Source of the DNA: an uncultured Kiritimatiellota bacterium
Lineage (GTDB): Bacteria > Verrucomicrobiota > Kiritimatiellia > RFP12 > UBA1067
NCBI GenBank assembly: GCA_934654805.1
Contig: CAKUGW010000030.1
Coordinates: 1 to 27,410, forward strand
Length of the DNA: 27,410 bases
Direction: 5' to 3'
In this document: positions 8,330-15,743 of the stretch, in pieces
Layout: each line of letters begins with the position of its first letter
How positions within the stretch are numbered: position 1 is the first letter of the stretch
Notes under the pieces: generated by a model
Database searches by the model: none
Told to the model about the DNA's origin: nothing
Seen by the model: only the letters and a program-made list of their open reading frames with translations
Program-made: the position numbers and the translations under genes

Positions 8330-11300
8330 ATGAAATGGCCTTTATTGCCCATGGCGGCGATCGCCGCGCTGGCCGTTGCGGACGGGCGCGCCGCTGTCGT
8401 GCCGGACGCGTTGCGGCCCGCGGCGCGCGCACTTGACCTGGCGTCCGTCCGCAACCGCAGCTGGCGCGACAGCGAGGCCGTCCGCGGCTGGAACGCGACG
8501 CCCGGGTGCGTGGCGCCGGACGCCATCCCGAACGGGCGGCTGGACGCCTTCGGCATCCCGTTCGAGGTCGTCAACGGCCGCACGACCGGCGGAAAGGACT
8601 TCGTGCTGCTGTCGGCGGAGGGATTCGGCGGCGCGCCGCGCCGGGCGGCGGTTTCCGTCCCCGTAGGGACAGGCCCCGGTGCGCTGGCCCTGCTCCATGC
8701 GGCGGGGCGCGCGGCGCGTCCCGGCACGCCGCACGGGGTCATCCGCTTTGTCTACGCGGACGGCACCACGAACGTCGTGCCCGTCGTTTCGGGGACGGAC
8801 ATCTCGGACTGGTGGATGGGCGCGGGCGGCACGAACGCGATTTGCGCCTACCGTCAGGGCGACGCGCCGCAGCCGATGCGCGTCTTCGCGAGCGTCTTCC
8901 CCGTGCCGGCGCGAAAGACGCTGGCGGCCGTCGCGTTCGAGGTCGGCGATTCGCCCGGCGCCCTGTGGATGATCGGCGCGGCGACGCTGCTGAAGGAGCC
9001 GGTCCGACTGCCGGACTGGCGGCCGCCGCGCAAGGCGGTCTATCCCGCGTCGTCGAAAGCCGTGATCCGGCAGACGACCGAAGGCGCGCGCTTCGAGAAT
9101 CCCGTCATCCGGCGCAACTGGTCCGACCCGACAGTCTGGACGGACGGCGACCGCTGGTATTCGGCGGCGACCGGCCTGGAGGACACGCTCGCGAGCGCCG
9201 ATCTCGTCAACTGGACGAGCCTCGGGCGCTCGCCCGTCCCCGAGGAGGAGCGGCGCAAGGCGACGGCGTGGACGACCTCGACGTCGTTCTGGGCGCCCGA
9301 CGTCGTGAAGGTCGGCGGACGCTGGCTCCTGTACTGCACGGTCATGGAATCGTCCGAGAAAAACCGCATCGCGGCGTTCGCGGCGGAGAGGCCGGAAGGG
9401 CCGTTCGCCTTTCAGGGCTTCGTGCGGGGTTCGGAAGGGACGGGCATCCCCGACCTGTGCGTCGATCCGGAGGTCGTCGTGGACGCGCGCGGCGACGTCT
9501 GGCTCTTTTCGGGCTCCGTCGGCGGCATCCACCGGGGGCGGCTGACGGCGGACGGACTGCGTCCGCTGCCGGGCTCGCGGCTGGCGCGCGTCACGGCGGA
9601 CGGCATCGAGGGCGGGTATCTTTTCCGCCGCGGCGGCTGGTGGTACCTGTTCGGCTCGACGGGTCACTACAACGAATGGACGTATGCCGTCAACGTCGTT
9701 CGGTCGCGCACGCTGGACGGCGTGTTCGTCGACCGTGCGGGCAAGCCGGCGACGGCGGGGCGTTACGAGAGGATCCTTTCGTCGGCGGAAGGGGACGAGA
9801 TCGACGGGCCCGGCCACAACGGCGAGATCTTCACGCTGCCCGACGGGCGGACGTACATGTTCTACCATGCGCACCGGCGCAGGCTGATGCCGCGTCCCGA
9901 CGAGTCCATCCAGGTGCCGCGTCCGACGTGCCTGCAGGAAGTGTTCTGGGACGCGGACGGCTGGCCGCGCTTCACGGGCGGCAAGCCGCAGCTGCTGGAA
10001 CGCCTGCCGTGCGCGGAGAAGCCCCTGTTCGCGAATCCCGTCATTTCGCCGAACGGGCCCGATCCGACGGAGGCGGACATCCAGCGCGTCATCGACGCGC
10101 ACGCGGGGGGCACGGCGGTCGTGCCCCCGGGCGCCTACGACATCGGCGCGACGGTCTTCGTTCCGTCGGACACGAAACTGGTCCTGAAGGGCTGTCGCCT
10201 GCGCATGCGGGACGGCGCCGTCTGCCCGATGTTCCGCAACCGCACGGACGCGCGCGGCGACGCGCGGAACATCGTCATTGACGGCGGCGGCACGGCGGTG
10301 CTGGACGGCGGGCTTCCGAACGGGCTGGACGAGTTCACGAGCGGGAAGGACGGTCGTCCGCACGTTTCGGAGAACCTGACGCTCTTCTTCACCGGCGTGG
10401 ACGGGTTTTCCGTCACGGGGCTCACGGTTCGCGACCAGCGCTGGTGGGCGCTCATGTTCCTCGAGTGCGCGAACGGGCGGATCGCCGACATCACGTTCGA
10501 GCTGACGCGCCACGCGCAGGACTCCTATGCGCGCTGGCGCAACCAGGACGGCATCGACCTGCGCGTCGGCTGCCATGACATCGTGATCGAGGACATCCGC
10601 GGCGAGACGGGCGACGACTTCATCGCGCTGACGGCGCTCGATTCGCCCTGGTTCGAGCGCAAGTGGGCGCGTCCGGGACGCGACCGCGCCATCCGCGACA
10701 TCACGATCCGACATGTGAAGGGCCGCACGAACCAGTGCGCGCTCATCCGGATTCTCTCGCATTTCGGGCAGCCGATCCACCATGTGACGATTGCGGACGT
10801 CGTGGAGGACTCCGTGCCCGGACGGCACAACCAGACGCAGATGGCCGTGCGCATCGGCGACCGTCTGCCCGCCTACTACGCGAACGACGAGCGGAACGCG
10901 CAGCGGTTCGGCGACATCCATGACATCCAGGTCGACGGGCTGACGACGCGCGCGCTGTCGGCCGTCCATACGGATGACGGCGTCCGCAACCTGACCGTGC
11001 GCAACGTCCGCCTGTTCGGCGACGCGGGCAGCGTCTGGACGGGCGGCACGTTCGGGCTCGACATCGCGCCGTTCATCTACCTGCCGGCGCGCGAGGGCGA
11101 GGTGCGCCGGTCGACGCTGACGCCGGGCAAGATGGAGGAATGGGGCGTTCCGCGCACGGACACGGTGCGGCTGGAGAACGTGCTGTTCGACGGCGTGACG
11201 GTCGAGGCGACGCCGCACGACGGCGAGGCGCTGTTCCGCTTCCGCCGCGCCGAGCTCGTGAACTGCCGCGTGCGCAACTTGCGCGCGCCGGCGGGGCGAA

Positions 11301-11374
11301 AGACGTGCGACGGCACCCTGCGCGGCAGGCTGGTCTTTGAAGGGGAAGACGCGGCTGTTCTGAAGACCCGTTAG
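8330..11374 (+). CDS. GH43-type beta-propeller fused to GH28-like beta-helix, secreted
   Basis: Start taken at the ATG 8330 (AAAGGA nine bases upstream, then a signal peptide MKWPLLPMAAIAALAVADGR), giving 1014 aa. Residues ~25-235 form a beta-rich domain, perhaps carbohydrate-binding. Residues ~255-560 are a GH43-like five-bladed propeller: base D266 in NWSDPTVW, modulator D379 in CVDPEVV, acid E427 in GIEGGYLFRRGGWWYLF, and the metal-site type motif GPGHNGEIF. Residues ~570-1010 are a GH28-like helix with NQDGID (D740) and GETGDDFIAL (D762, D763); no clear GHG motif. GH43 members typically remove arabinose or xylose units and GH28 members cut galacturonan, so a dual side-chain/backbone enzyme for pectin is inferred. 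A strong terminator follows. The families are confident, the substrates are not. Confidence 0.82.
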   Translation: MKWPLLPMAAIAALAVADGRAAVVPDALRPAARALDLASVRNRSWRDSEAVRGWNATPGCVAPDAIPNGRLDAFGIPFEVVNGRTTGGKDFVLLSAEGFGGAPRRAAVSVPVGTGPGALALLHAAGRAARPGTPHGVIRFVYADGTTNVVPVVSGTDISDWWMGAGGTNAICAYRQGDAPQPMRVFASVFPVPARKTLAAVAFEVGDSPGALWMIGAATLLKEPVRLPDWRPPRKAVYPASSKAVIRQTTEGARFENPVIRRNWSDPTVWTDGDRWYSAATGLEDTLASADLVNWTSLGRSPVPEEERRKATAWTTSTSFWAPDVVKVGGRWLLYCTVMESSEKNRIAAFAAERPEGPFAFQGFVRGSEGTGIPDLCVDPEVVVDARGDVWLFSGSVGGIHRGRLTADGLRPLPGSRLARVTADGIEGGYLFRRGGWWYLFGSTGHYNEWTYAVNVVRSRTLDGVFVDRAGKPATAGRYERILSSAEGDEIDGPGHNGEIFTLPDGRTYMFYHAHRRRLMPRPDESIQVPRPTCLQEVFWDADGWPRFTGGKPQLLERLPCAEKPLFANPVISPNGPDPTEADIQRVIDAHAGGTAVVPPGAYDIGATVFVPSDTKLVLKGCRLRMRDGAVCPMFRNRTDARGDARNIVIDGGGTAVLDGGLPNGLDEFTSGKDGRPHVSENLTLFFTGVDGFSVTGLTVRDQRWWALMFLECANGRIADITFELTRHAQDSYARWRNQDGIDLRVGCHDIVIEDIRGETGDDFIALTALDSPWFERKWARPGRDRAIRDITIRHVKGRTNQCALIRILSHFGQPIHHVTIADVVEDSVPGRHNQTQMAVRIGDRLPAYYANDERNAQRFGDIHDIQVDGLTTRALSAVHTDDGVRNLTVRNVRLFGDAGSVWTGGTFGLDIAPFIYLPAREGEVRRSTLTPGKMEEWGVPRTDTVRLENVLFDGVTVEATPHDGEALFRFRRAELVNCRVRNLRAPAGRKTCDGTLRGRLVFEGEDAAVLKTR

Positions 11375-11391
11375 CCTAAACGCGGCAGTTG

Positions 11392-11425
11392 AAAGGGCGA
11401 GATGCGCATCTCGCCCTTTGTTTAT
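11392..11425 (+). terminator. Rho-independent-type terminator after the GH43-GH28-like gene
   Basis: A perfect 28-base palindrome (11392-11419: AAAGGGCGAGATGC and its exact complement) begins 17 bases after the stop codon and is followed by GTTTATT. The long GC-rich stem with A/T flanks is terminator-like. The perfect symmetry could let it work in both directions. Confidence 0.75.
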
Positions 11426-11682
11426 TGGGGTTTGAGGGTCTGGAGGCCTTCACCAACATGGTGAAATCCGCCTTGCGGGCCGACCCCATTGGTGGGGTTC
11501 GAGTGGTGGGGTTGCGGGGCCTGTCCCCTCGTGGATGCGGGGCCTGTCCCCAGAGTTGCCGGGGCCTGTCCCCATGTCGGCATGACAAAAATGCACAGAA
11601 ACTGGTTGTTTTAAGAAGTTATTCTTGAGATGAGAATGTCATGCGGAAAATTCTGCCTCTTCAGAGGTTTGTGAAAAAAGCG
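11426..11682. other. Intergenic stretch with GGGG/CCCC motifs and a possible IS end
   Basis: Short ORFs on both strands here are low-complexity readings of repeats and are not called. ACCCCATTGGTGGGGT near 11482-11497 is a small hairpin, followed by the three GGGGCCTGTCCCC copies listed separately. The final part is AT-richer. It contains TGCCTCTTCAGAGGTTTGTG starting at 11654, which could be the terminal inverted repeat of the truncated ISL3-type element that follows; the partner end is not present. Confidence 0.4.
11516..11573. repeat. Three spaced copies of GGGGCCTGTCCCC
   Basis: Identical 13-mers lie at 11516-11528, 11539-11551 and 11561-11573, so the period is 23 then 22 bases, about two helical turns. 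Each copy has GGGG and CCCC arms around five bases and can form a tiny hairpin. The sequences between copies differ, so selection or a copying process acts on the 13-mer itself. Confidence 0.9.
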
Positions 11683-12060
11683 TCATAGCAGCGAGCGGGT
11701 GGTTTCCGTGTCCGGCAGGGCGTAGATCTTGAGCCTGAAATACTCCCTGTCCCTGAGCCCGTAGGCCTGCTTCACGAGCCACCGCACCTTGTTGTTGAAC
11801 CCCTCCGCGCCGGAATTGCAGGCCTTGCCGTACCTCCAGTAGCCGAGGATTCCCTCCATGTGCCCCTCGATCGTCCTGGCCATCGACTCGAGTTCCGGGA
11901 CCTCCGTGAGGCGGGCTGTCGCGCACCAGTCCTCCAGCAGGAGCCTCGCGCCGTACTCGTGCCGCGCGAAGGCGTAGATGCCGCGCAGGCGCTCCTTCAT
12001 GGCGCACACGTCCGACAGCTCGCTGAAGGCGCCGCGCATCGGATAGGCCGAGACGTGCGC
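11683..12060 (-). pseudogene. 3' fragment of an ISL3-family transposase
   Basis: Read on the minus strand, about 125 codons end in a stop at 11683. They match the C-terminal part of ISL3-type transposases: AYPMRGAFSEL, then RTIEGHMEGILGYW, then NSGAEGFNNKVRWLVKQAYG with the conserved last acidic residue (AEGFNNK), then a Tyr-Phe-rich tail. The N-terminal zinc/HTH part and the first two catalytic Asp residues are absent, because recognisable sequence stops near 12050, where an unrelated plus-strand fragment begins. The open frame continues to 14484, but that part is only the shadow of the genes on the other strand. It cannot be active. Confidence 0.8.
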
Positions 12061-12108
12061 GCGGCGGTGGTGGCCTTGCGGAGCGGGGGCGACCTTTCGC
12101 AGGCGCGC

Positions 12109-12558
12109 ACACTCGACTTCGCGATGCGTCCCGAACAGGCGCGGGCCGTCGAGAAGACCTACGACTTTTTCCGGCGGGCGGAGCGGAAAGACCCCGACCG
12201 GCATCCGCGCTTCCTGTGGAACGCGAAGATGCGCTTCGGCAAGACGTTCGCGGCCTACGAGCTGGCGAAGAGGCTCGCGGCGAAGCGCGTCCTGATTCTC
12301 ACGTTCAAGCCGGCGGTCGAGTCCGCCTGGCGAGACGACCTCCTGCACCACCGCGATTTCGAGGGCTGGCAGTTCGTCTCCAACAAGAACGCGGCGGACG
12401 AGAGCCTTTCCGTCGACACGCAGTACGACCGGGCGGACAAGACGCGCCCCATCGTCTGCTTCGGCTCGTTCCAGGACCTGCTCGGCAGGAGCGAGTCGGG
12501 CGGCATCAAGGCGAAGAACGAATTCATCCATCTCGAGGACTTGGATCTCATCTTCTTC
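12109..12558 (+). pseudogene. Internal fragment of a DEAD/DEAH-type helicase (restriction-enzyme-like)
   Basis: About 150 codons without start or proper end. MRPEQARAVEKTYDFF is a Q-motif-like entry, followed by the Walker A segment LWNAKMRFGKTFAAYELA, a strand/motif Ia-like segment RVLILTFKPAVESAW, and CFGSFQDLLGR. In the related helicases of type III-like or stand-alone restriction systems, the Walker B motif (DEYH-like) follows directly after a stretch like LDLIFF. Here the frame instead enters unrelated sequence at 12559 and stops at 12645. The gene is cut at both ends: at the 5' side by the transposase remnant, at the 3' side just before Walker B. It is non-functional as a helicase. Confidence 0.75.
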
Positions 12559-12786
12559 TCGATTTCTCCACAGGGGGCGTCCGTCATTCCTACATCCCAG
12601 ATTTCCGGCTTCAGGACAAGGCCTGAACGGAAATGTGACTCCTGACGAACAAAAGGGTAGACCTGAATGATACAGCACGTGCTTCGGCAGGCGGAGTGCG
12701 TCCTCTGGCGACCGCGTCTGCACAAGCGCACCTGCGACGAATGCGCCGTCGTCTGTCGCCTTGGGGTTTTTGGTATAATCTCCGAC
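12559..12786. other. Junction and upstream region with a hairpin before the AAA/PD-(D/E)XK gene
   Basis: No gene is supported here. TTTCCGGCTTCAGG (12602-12615) and CCTGAACGGAAA (12622-12633) form a hairpin with a two-base bulge and a short loop. It is not followed by a T run, so it is not an obvious terminator. The frame of the next gene is open upstream to 12667, but the predicted peptide has no family resemblance and the promoter box lies inside it. Confidence 0.45.
12774..12786 (+). promoter_or_regulatory. -10 promoter box (TATAAT) directly before the AAA/PD-(D/E)XK gene
   Basis: A consensus TATAAT at 12774-12779 lies seven bases before the ATG at 12787. No Shine-Dalgarno and no good -35 box are seen. 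This sets the start codon at 12787 rather than 12667 and predicts a leaderless transcript. Confidence 0.6.
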
Positions 12787-14346
12787 ATGGAAAAGCTCGC
12801 GACAGACATCTACACGTTCTCCGAACTCGTGAAGAACGGCTTCACCTACATCGACAAGACCGACCGGCTCTGGCCGCTCGTCAACCTGTCGGTCGGCAAG
12901 CAGTTCTTCATCGCGCGGCCGCGCCGGTTCGGGAAGTCGCTCACGGTGTCCGTCCTCCAGGCGCTCTTCGAGGGGCGGCGCGACCTCTTCAGGGGGCTCT
13001 TCATCGAGCCGCGCTGGGACTGGTCGAAGACGTGGCCCGTCCTGCGGCTTGACCTCGGCAGCGTCCAGCCCGACCGCGCCGAGGAGCTGAAGGGGCAGTT
13101 CACGACGATTCTGGCGAGCGAGGCATCGCGCAACGGCGTTGCGCTTCGTCCGGGGGAGACGGCCTCCGACACGTTCCGCAATCTCATCGAAGACCTTGCG
13201 GCGAAGGCGCCTGACGGGCAGGTGGTGCTTCTCGTGGACGAGTACGACAAGCCGCTCCTGAAGAAGCTCAACACGCCGGACGTGATCCCGTTCCGCAACG
13301 CGCTCAAGGCGTTCTACTCCGTCGTCAAGACGCTGGAGGGGAAGCAGCGCTTCACGTTCATCACGGGCATCAGCAAGTTCTCGAAGGTCTCGATCTTCTC
13401 CGACCTCAACAACCTCAACGACATGACGATGGAACTGAGCTGCGCGACGCTTTTCGGCTACACGCCTGAGGAAGTGACGAAAAACCTGCCTGGGCTCCTC
13501 CACCGCTTCGCCGAGGCGAACGGCCTCACGGACGCGCAGGGGCTCGACGAGATCAAGCGCTGGTACGACGGCTACCTGTTCCACCCGAAGGCCGAGCAGG
13601 TGATCAACCCGGTCTCGCTCGGCTGCTGCCTGAAGTCGACGGAGCTGCGCAATTACTGGTCGATGACGGCGATGACGACGTTCCTGATGGACGAGCTGAG
13701 GCGCCGTCCGCTGAACTTCGCGAAGGTGGACGTGGACGAGTCGGTGCTCGGCACCTACGAGCCGGACAAGGCCGACTTCACGACGCTCCTCTTCCAGACG
13801 GGCTACCTGACGATCCGGGGCTTCCGGCAGCGCGGGGCGTCGCGCCGCTACACGCTCGGCTTCCCGAACCTGGAGGTCGAGAACTCGTTCCTGCGGCAGG
13901 TCGTTCCGGCCTACACGGGGCAGGAGGAGAACCGCGCGAACGACATCCAGGCCGACGCGGTGGAGGCGCTTTACGGCGGCGAGCCGGAGAAGTTCGTCGC
14001 GGCGCTGAAGCGGCTCTTCGCGAACATCCCCTACGACCTCACGGACCGGCAGGACGAGCAGATGTGGCAGGCGATCGTGTACGTGATCCTGAAGATGGTC
14101 GGCGTCGCGGCGGAGGCGGAGGTGAAGACGAACGAGGGTCGGATCGACATGACGGCGGAGACGCCGGAGCATGGCTACGTGGTCGAGTTCAAGCTCGACA
14201 CGTCCGCCGCCGCCGCAATCGCGCAGATTCGGGCGAACCGCTACGCCGACCGGTTCGCCGGGAACGGCAAGATGCTGACGCTCATCGGCCTCGCGTTCTC
14301 GAAGGAGAGGCGCACCATCGTCGACGCGGCCATTGAGCGTCCGTGA
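12787..14346 (+). CDS. AAA-ATPase-like protein with C-terminal PD-(D/E)XK nuclease-like domain
   Basis: A 519-aa protein of the AAA-ATPase_like plus PDDEXK_9 architecture, common and often multi-copy in gut anaerobes. The N-terminal part has YIDKTDRLWPLV and the family P-loop ARPRRFGKS (K50). LLVDEYDKPL (D151, E152) is the Walker B/sensor strand. GYLTIRGF and the 'GYTPEEV' and 'WYDGYLF' segments are typical of the middle region. The C terminus has GRIDM (D454) and VVEFKL (E467, K469), the D...ExK signature. The function of the family is not established; links to mobile elements or defence have been suggested from context. Here it sits beside transposase and helicase remnants, which fits a mobile or defence-island history. 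Start chosen by the TATAAT box and domain start. Confidence 0.85.
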   Translation: MEKLATDIYTFSELVKNGFTYIDKTDRLWPLVNLSVGKQFFIARPRRFGKSLTVSVLQALFEGRRDLFRGLFIEPRWDWSKTWPVLRLDLGSVQPDRAEELKGQFTTILASEASRNGVALRPGETASDTFRNLIEDLAAKAPDGQVVLLVDEYDKPLLKKLNTPDVIPFRNALKAFYSVVKTLEGKQRFTFITGISKFSKVSIFSDLNNLNDMTMELSCATLFGYTPEEVTKNLPGLLHRFAEANGLTDAQGLDEIKRWYDGYLFHPKAEQVINPVSLGCCLKSTELRNYWSMTAMTTFLMDELRRRPLNFAKVDVDESVLGTYEPDKADFTTLLFQTGYLTIRGFRQRGASRRYTLGFPNLEVENSFLRQVVPAYTGQEENRANDIQADAVEALYGGEPEKFVAALKRLFANIPYDLTDRQDEQMWQAIVYVILKMVGVAAEAEVKTNEGRIDMTAETPEHGYVVEFKLDTSAAAAIAQIRANRYADRFAGNGKMLTLIGLAFSKERRTIVDAAIERP

Positions 14347-14469
14347 AGACGGTCCTCTATAGCGGTTCGCTGCGCGTGCGGCTGGACGCGCGGGAGCAGG
14401 CGCCCGAGCCCTTTGCTGCGCTGAAGGCTGCGCACTTCCTCGTCCGCCGTACGGAGTCCGCGGTTTTGG

Positions 14470-14486
14470 TATAATGCGGCCCAATC
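14470..14486 (+). promoter_or_regulatory. -10 promoter box (TATAAT) before the XylR-type regulator gene
   Basis: TATAAT at 14470-14475 lies eleven bases before the ATG at 14487, again without a Shine-Dalgarno. The -35 region is weak. The predicted 5' leader is about four bases or none. No copy of the 19-bp operator repeat is present here, so autoregulation through that site is not indicated. Confidence 0.55.
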
Positions 14487-15665
14487 ATGCGAAACGCGAC
14501 AAAGGACTTCCCGCGAGTCGGCATCATGGTCGAACGCGACCGCGCCCACGGGCGCGGCGTCCTGGAGGGCATTGCCGACTACCAGCTCCGGGAGACGTCC
14601 TGGCGCGTCGAGCTCGTCAGCCGGGCGGACTTGCTGAAACCGACGTTCGTTGCCGACTTCGATGGCCTGATCGTGCGTGTGATGGACAACACGCTCGCCA
14701 ACGCCCTCGTCGCGTCCGGCAAGCCCATCGTCGACACCTACGGGCGACTGGACGACAATCCGCTGACGTCAATCCGCCTGGACGACGAGGCGATCGGCGA
14801 CTTGGCCGCCGAGACGTTCGCCGAACGCCATTTCCGGAACTGCGCCTACTGCGGCTTTCCCGCAATCCGCTTCTCGGTCGCGCGCGGCAAGGCGTTCGCG
14901 GCGAGCGTAGTGTCTCGTGGCGGAACTTGCGCGACCTATTCGGCACAGCGGACGCAGGGGTTTGCGGACAAGATGTTCCTGCGCGAGAACGTCGAGAACA
15001 TCCTCGACGCGAAGGAGCTTGCGGCGTGGGTCAAGGCGTTGGCGAAGCCCGTCGCGATCTTCTGCTGCAACGACATGCGCGCCCTCCAGCTTCAGCGCGT
15101 CTGCCGCCAGTCGAAGATGGATCTCTCGCAGGGGATCTCGATTCTTGGCGTCGACAACGACACCGTGCTCTGCACGTTCACGAACCCGTCGCTGTCGAGC
15201 ATCGACACCGATCCGCACGCCTTGGGCTGGACGGCCGCCGAAATGCTCGCCGAACAGATGGACGCGGGTGGCCGCCGCACGGTCGTGACGGCGCTTCACC
15301 GTCCGCGTCGTGTCGTCGAGCGGATGTCGACCCAGGTCTATCCGTTCCAGACGCCGTGGCTGGCGGAGGCCGTCGACTACATCCGGCGGAACCTTGCGAA
15401 GGGCGTGACGGCGGACGACGTGGTGCGCCGCATCGGCTATTCGCATCCGACGGTCTCGCGGGTGTTCGTCGCGGAGCTGGGGCATCCGGTCAAGAAGGAG
15501 ATTCAGCTTCAGCGCAGCCGCCTCGCGTGCCGCCTCCTGAAGGAGACGGCGTATTCGGCAGGCGAGATCTCCGCACGTTGCGGCTACCGCTCGCCGCAGT
15601 ATTTCTCGCACTGCTTCGTCGAGGCGTTCGGCGTCCCGCCGGACGTCTGGCGGAAGAATGCGTGA
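14487..15665 (+). CDS. XylR-type transcription regulator (periplasmic-binding-like sensor plus AraC HTH)
   Basis: A 392-aa protein. Residues ~10-275 form a LacI/PBP-I-like sugar-sensing domain: PRVGIMVERDRAHGRGVLEGI at the start, then IFCCNDMRALQL and ILGVDNDTVLC, as in E. coli XylR and relatives. Residues ~285-392 are an AraC-type double helix-turn-helix: ADDVVRRIGYSHPTVSRVFV and AYSAGEISARCGYRSPQYFS, ending PPDVWRKNA. There is no N-terminal LacI HTH. The gene ends 78 bases before the GatC-like operon, with two 21-bp-spaced direct repeats in that gap. The same repeats stand before the GH88 operon. It is therefore the likely activator of both uronate operons, with a uronate or unsaturated oligosaccharide as the probable inducer (inference). 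Confidence 0.85.
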   Translation: MRNATKDFPRVGIMVERDRAHGRGVLEGIADYQLRETSWRVELVSRADLLKPTFVADFDGLIVRVMDNTLANALVASGKPIVDTYGRLDDNPLTSIRLDDEAIGDLAAETFAERHFRNCAYCGFPAIRFSVARGKAFAASVVSRGGTCATYSAQRTQGFADKMFLRENVENILDAKELAAWVKALAKPVAIFCCNDMRALQLQRVCRQSKMDLSQGISILGVDNDTVLCTFTNPSLSSIDTDPHALGWTAAEMLAEQMDAGGRRTVVTALHRPRRVVERMSTQVYPFQTPWLAEAVDYIRRNLAKGVTADDVVRRIGYSHPTVSRVFVAELGHPVKKEIQLQRSRLACRLLKETAYSAGEISARCGYRSPQYFSHCFVEAFGVPPDVWRKNA

Positions 15666-15666
15666 C

Positions 15667-15706
15667 TTTTCAAGAATCGCAATCGTTTTTTCAGGAAACG
15701 CAATTT
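15667..15706 (+). promoter_or_regulatory. Operator 1: two 19-bp direct repeats, 21-bp period
   Basis: TTTTCAAGAATCGCAATCG (15667-15685) and TTTTCAGGAAACGCAATTT (15688-15706) are direct repeats offset by exactly 21 bases. The second overlaps the -35 box at 15704 by three bases. The same pair occurs at 19769-19808. AraC-family activators bind such same-face direct half-sites next to -35, and the adjacent XylR-type gene is the natural candidate. Confidence 0.8.
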
Positions 15707-15732
15707 ACTTTCGCGCGGCGGTGTCGTATACT
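15704..15732 (+). promoter_or_regulatory. Promoter of the GatC-like/DUF4861/kduI/kduD operon
   Basis: TTTACT (15704-15709) as -35, a 17-base spacer and TATACT (15727-15732) as -10. The ATG at 15744 is eleven bases after the -10 box and has no Shine-Dalgarno. The -35 box is poor by itself and overlaps the second operator repeat, as expected for an activator-dependent promoter. Confidence 0.72.
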
Positions 15733-15743
15733 ATGGCATCGGT

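Noticed and set aside
8342..11218. 958-codon open frame on the minus strand
   Set aside because: Antisense shadow of the GH43-GH28-like gene, with the same Arg/Ala-rich composition and no motifs.
11389..11628. Small ORF spanning the terminator and the GGGGCCTGTCCCC repeats
   Set aside because: It starts at the terminator palindrome, and its peptide is a translation of the repeats (GLSPRGCG-like). There is no ribosome binding site.
12113..14484. Long upstream part of the minus-strand frame that ends in the transposase remnant
   Set aside because: Only the last ~125 codons resemble a transposase. The rest is antisense to the AAA/PD-(D/E)XK gene and helicase fragment and has no family resemblance.
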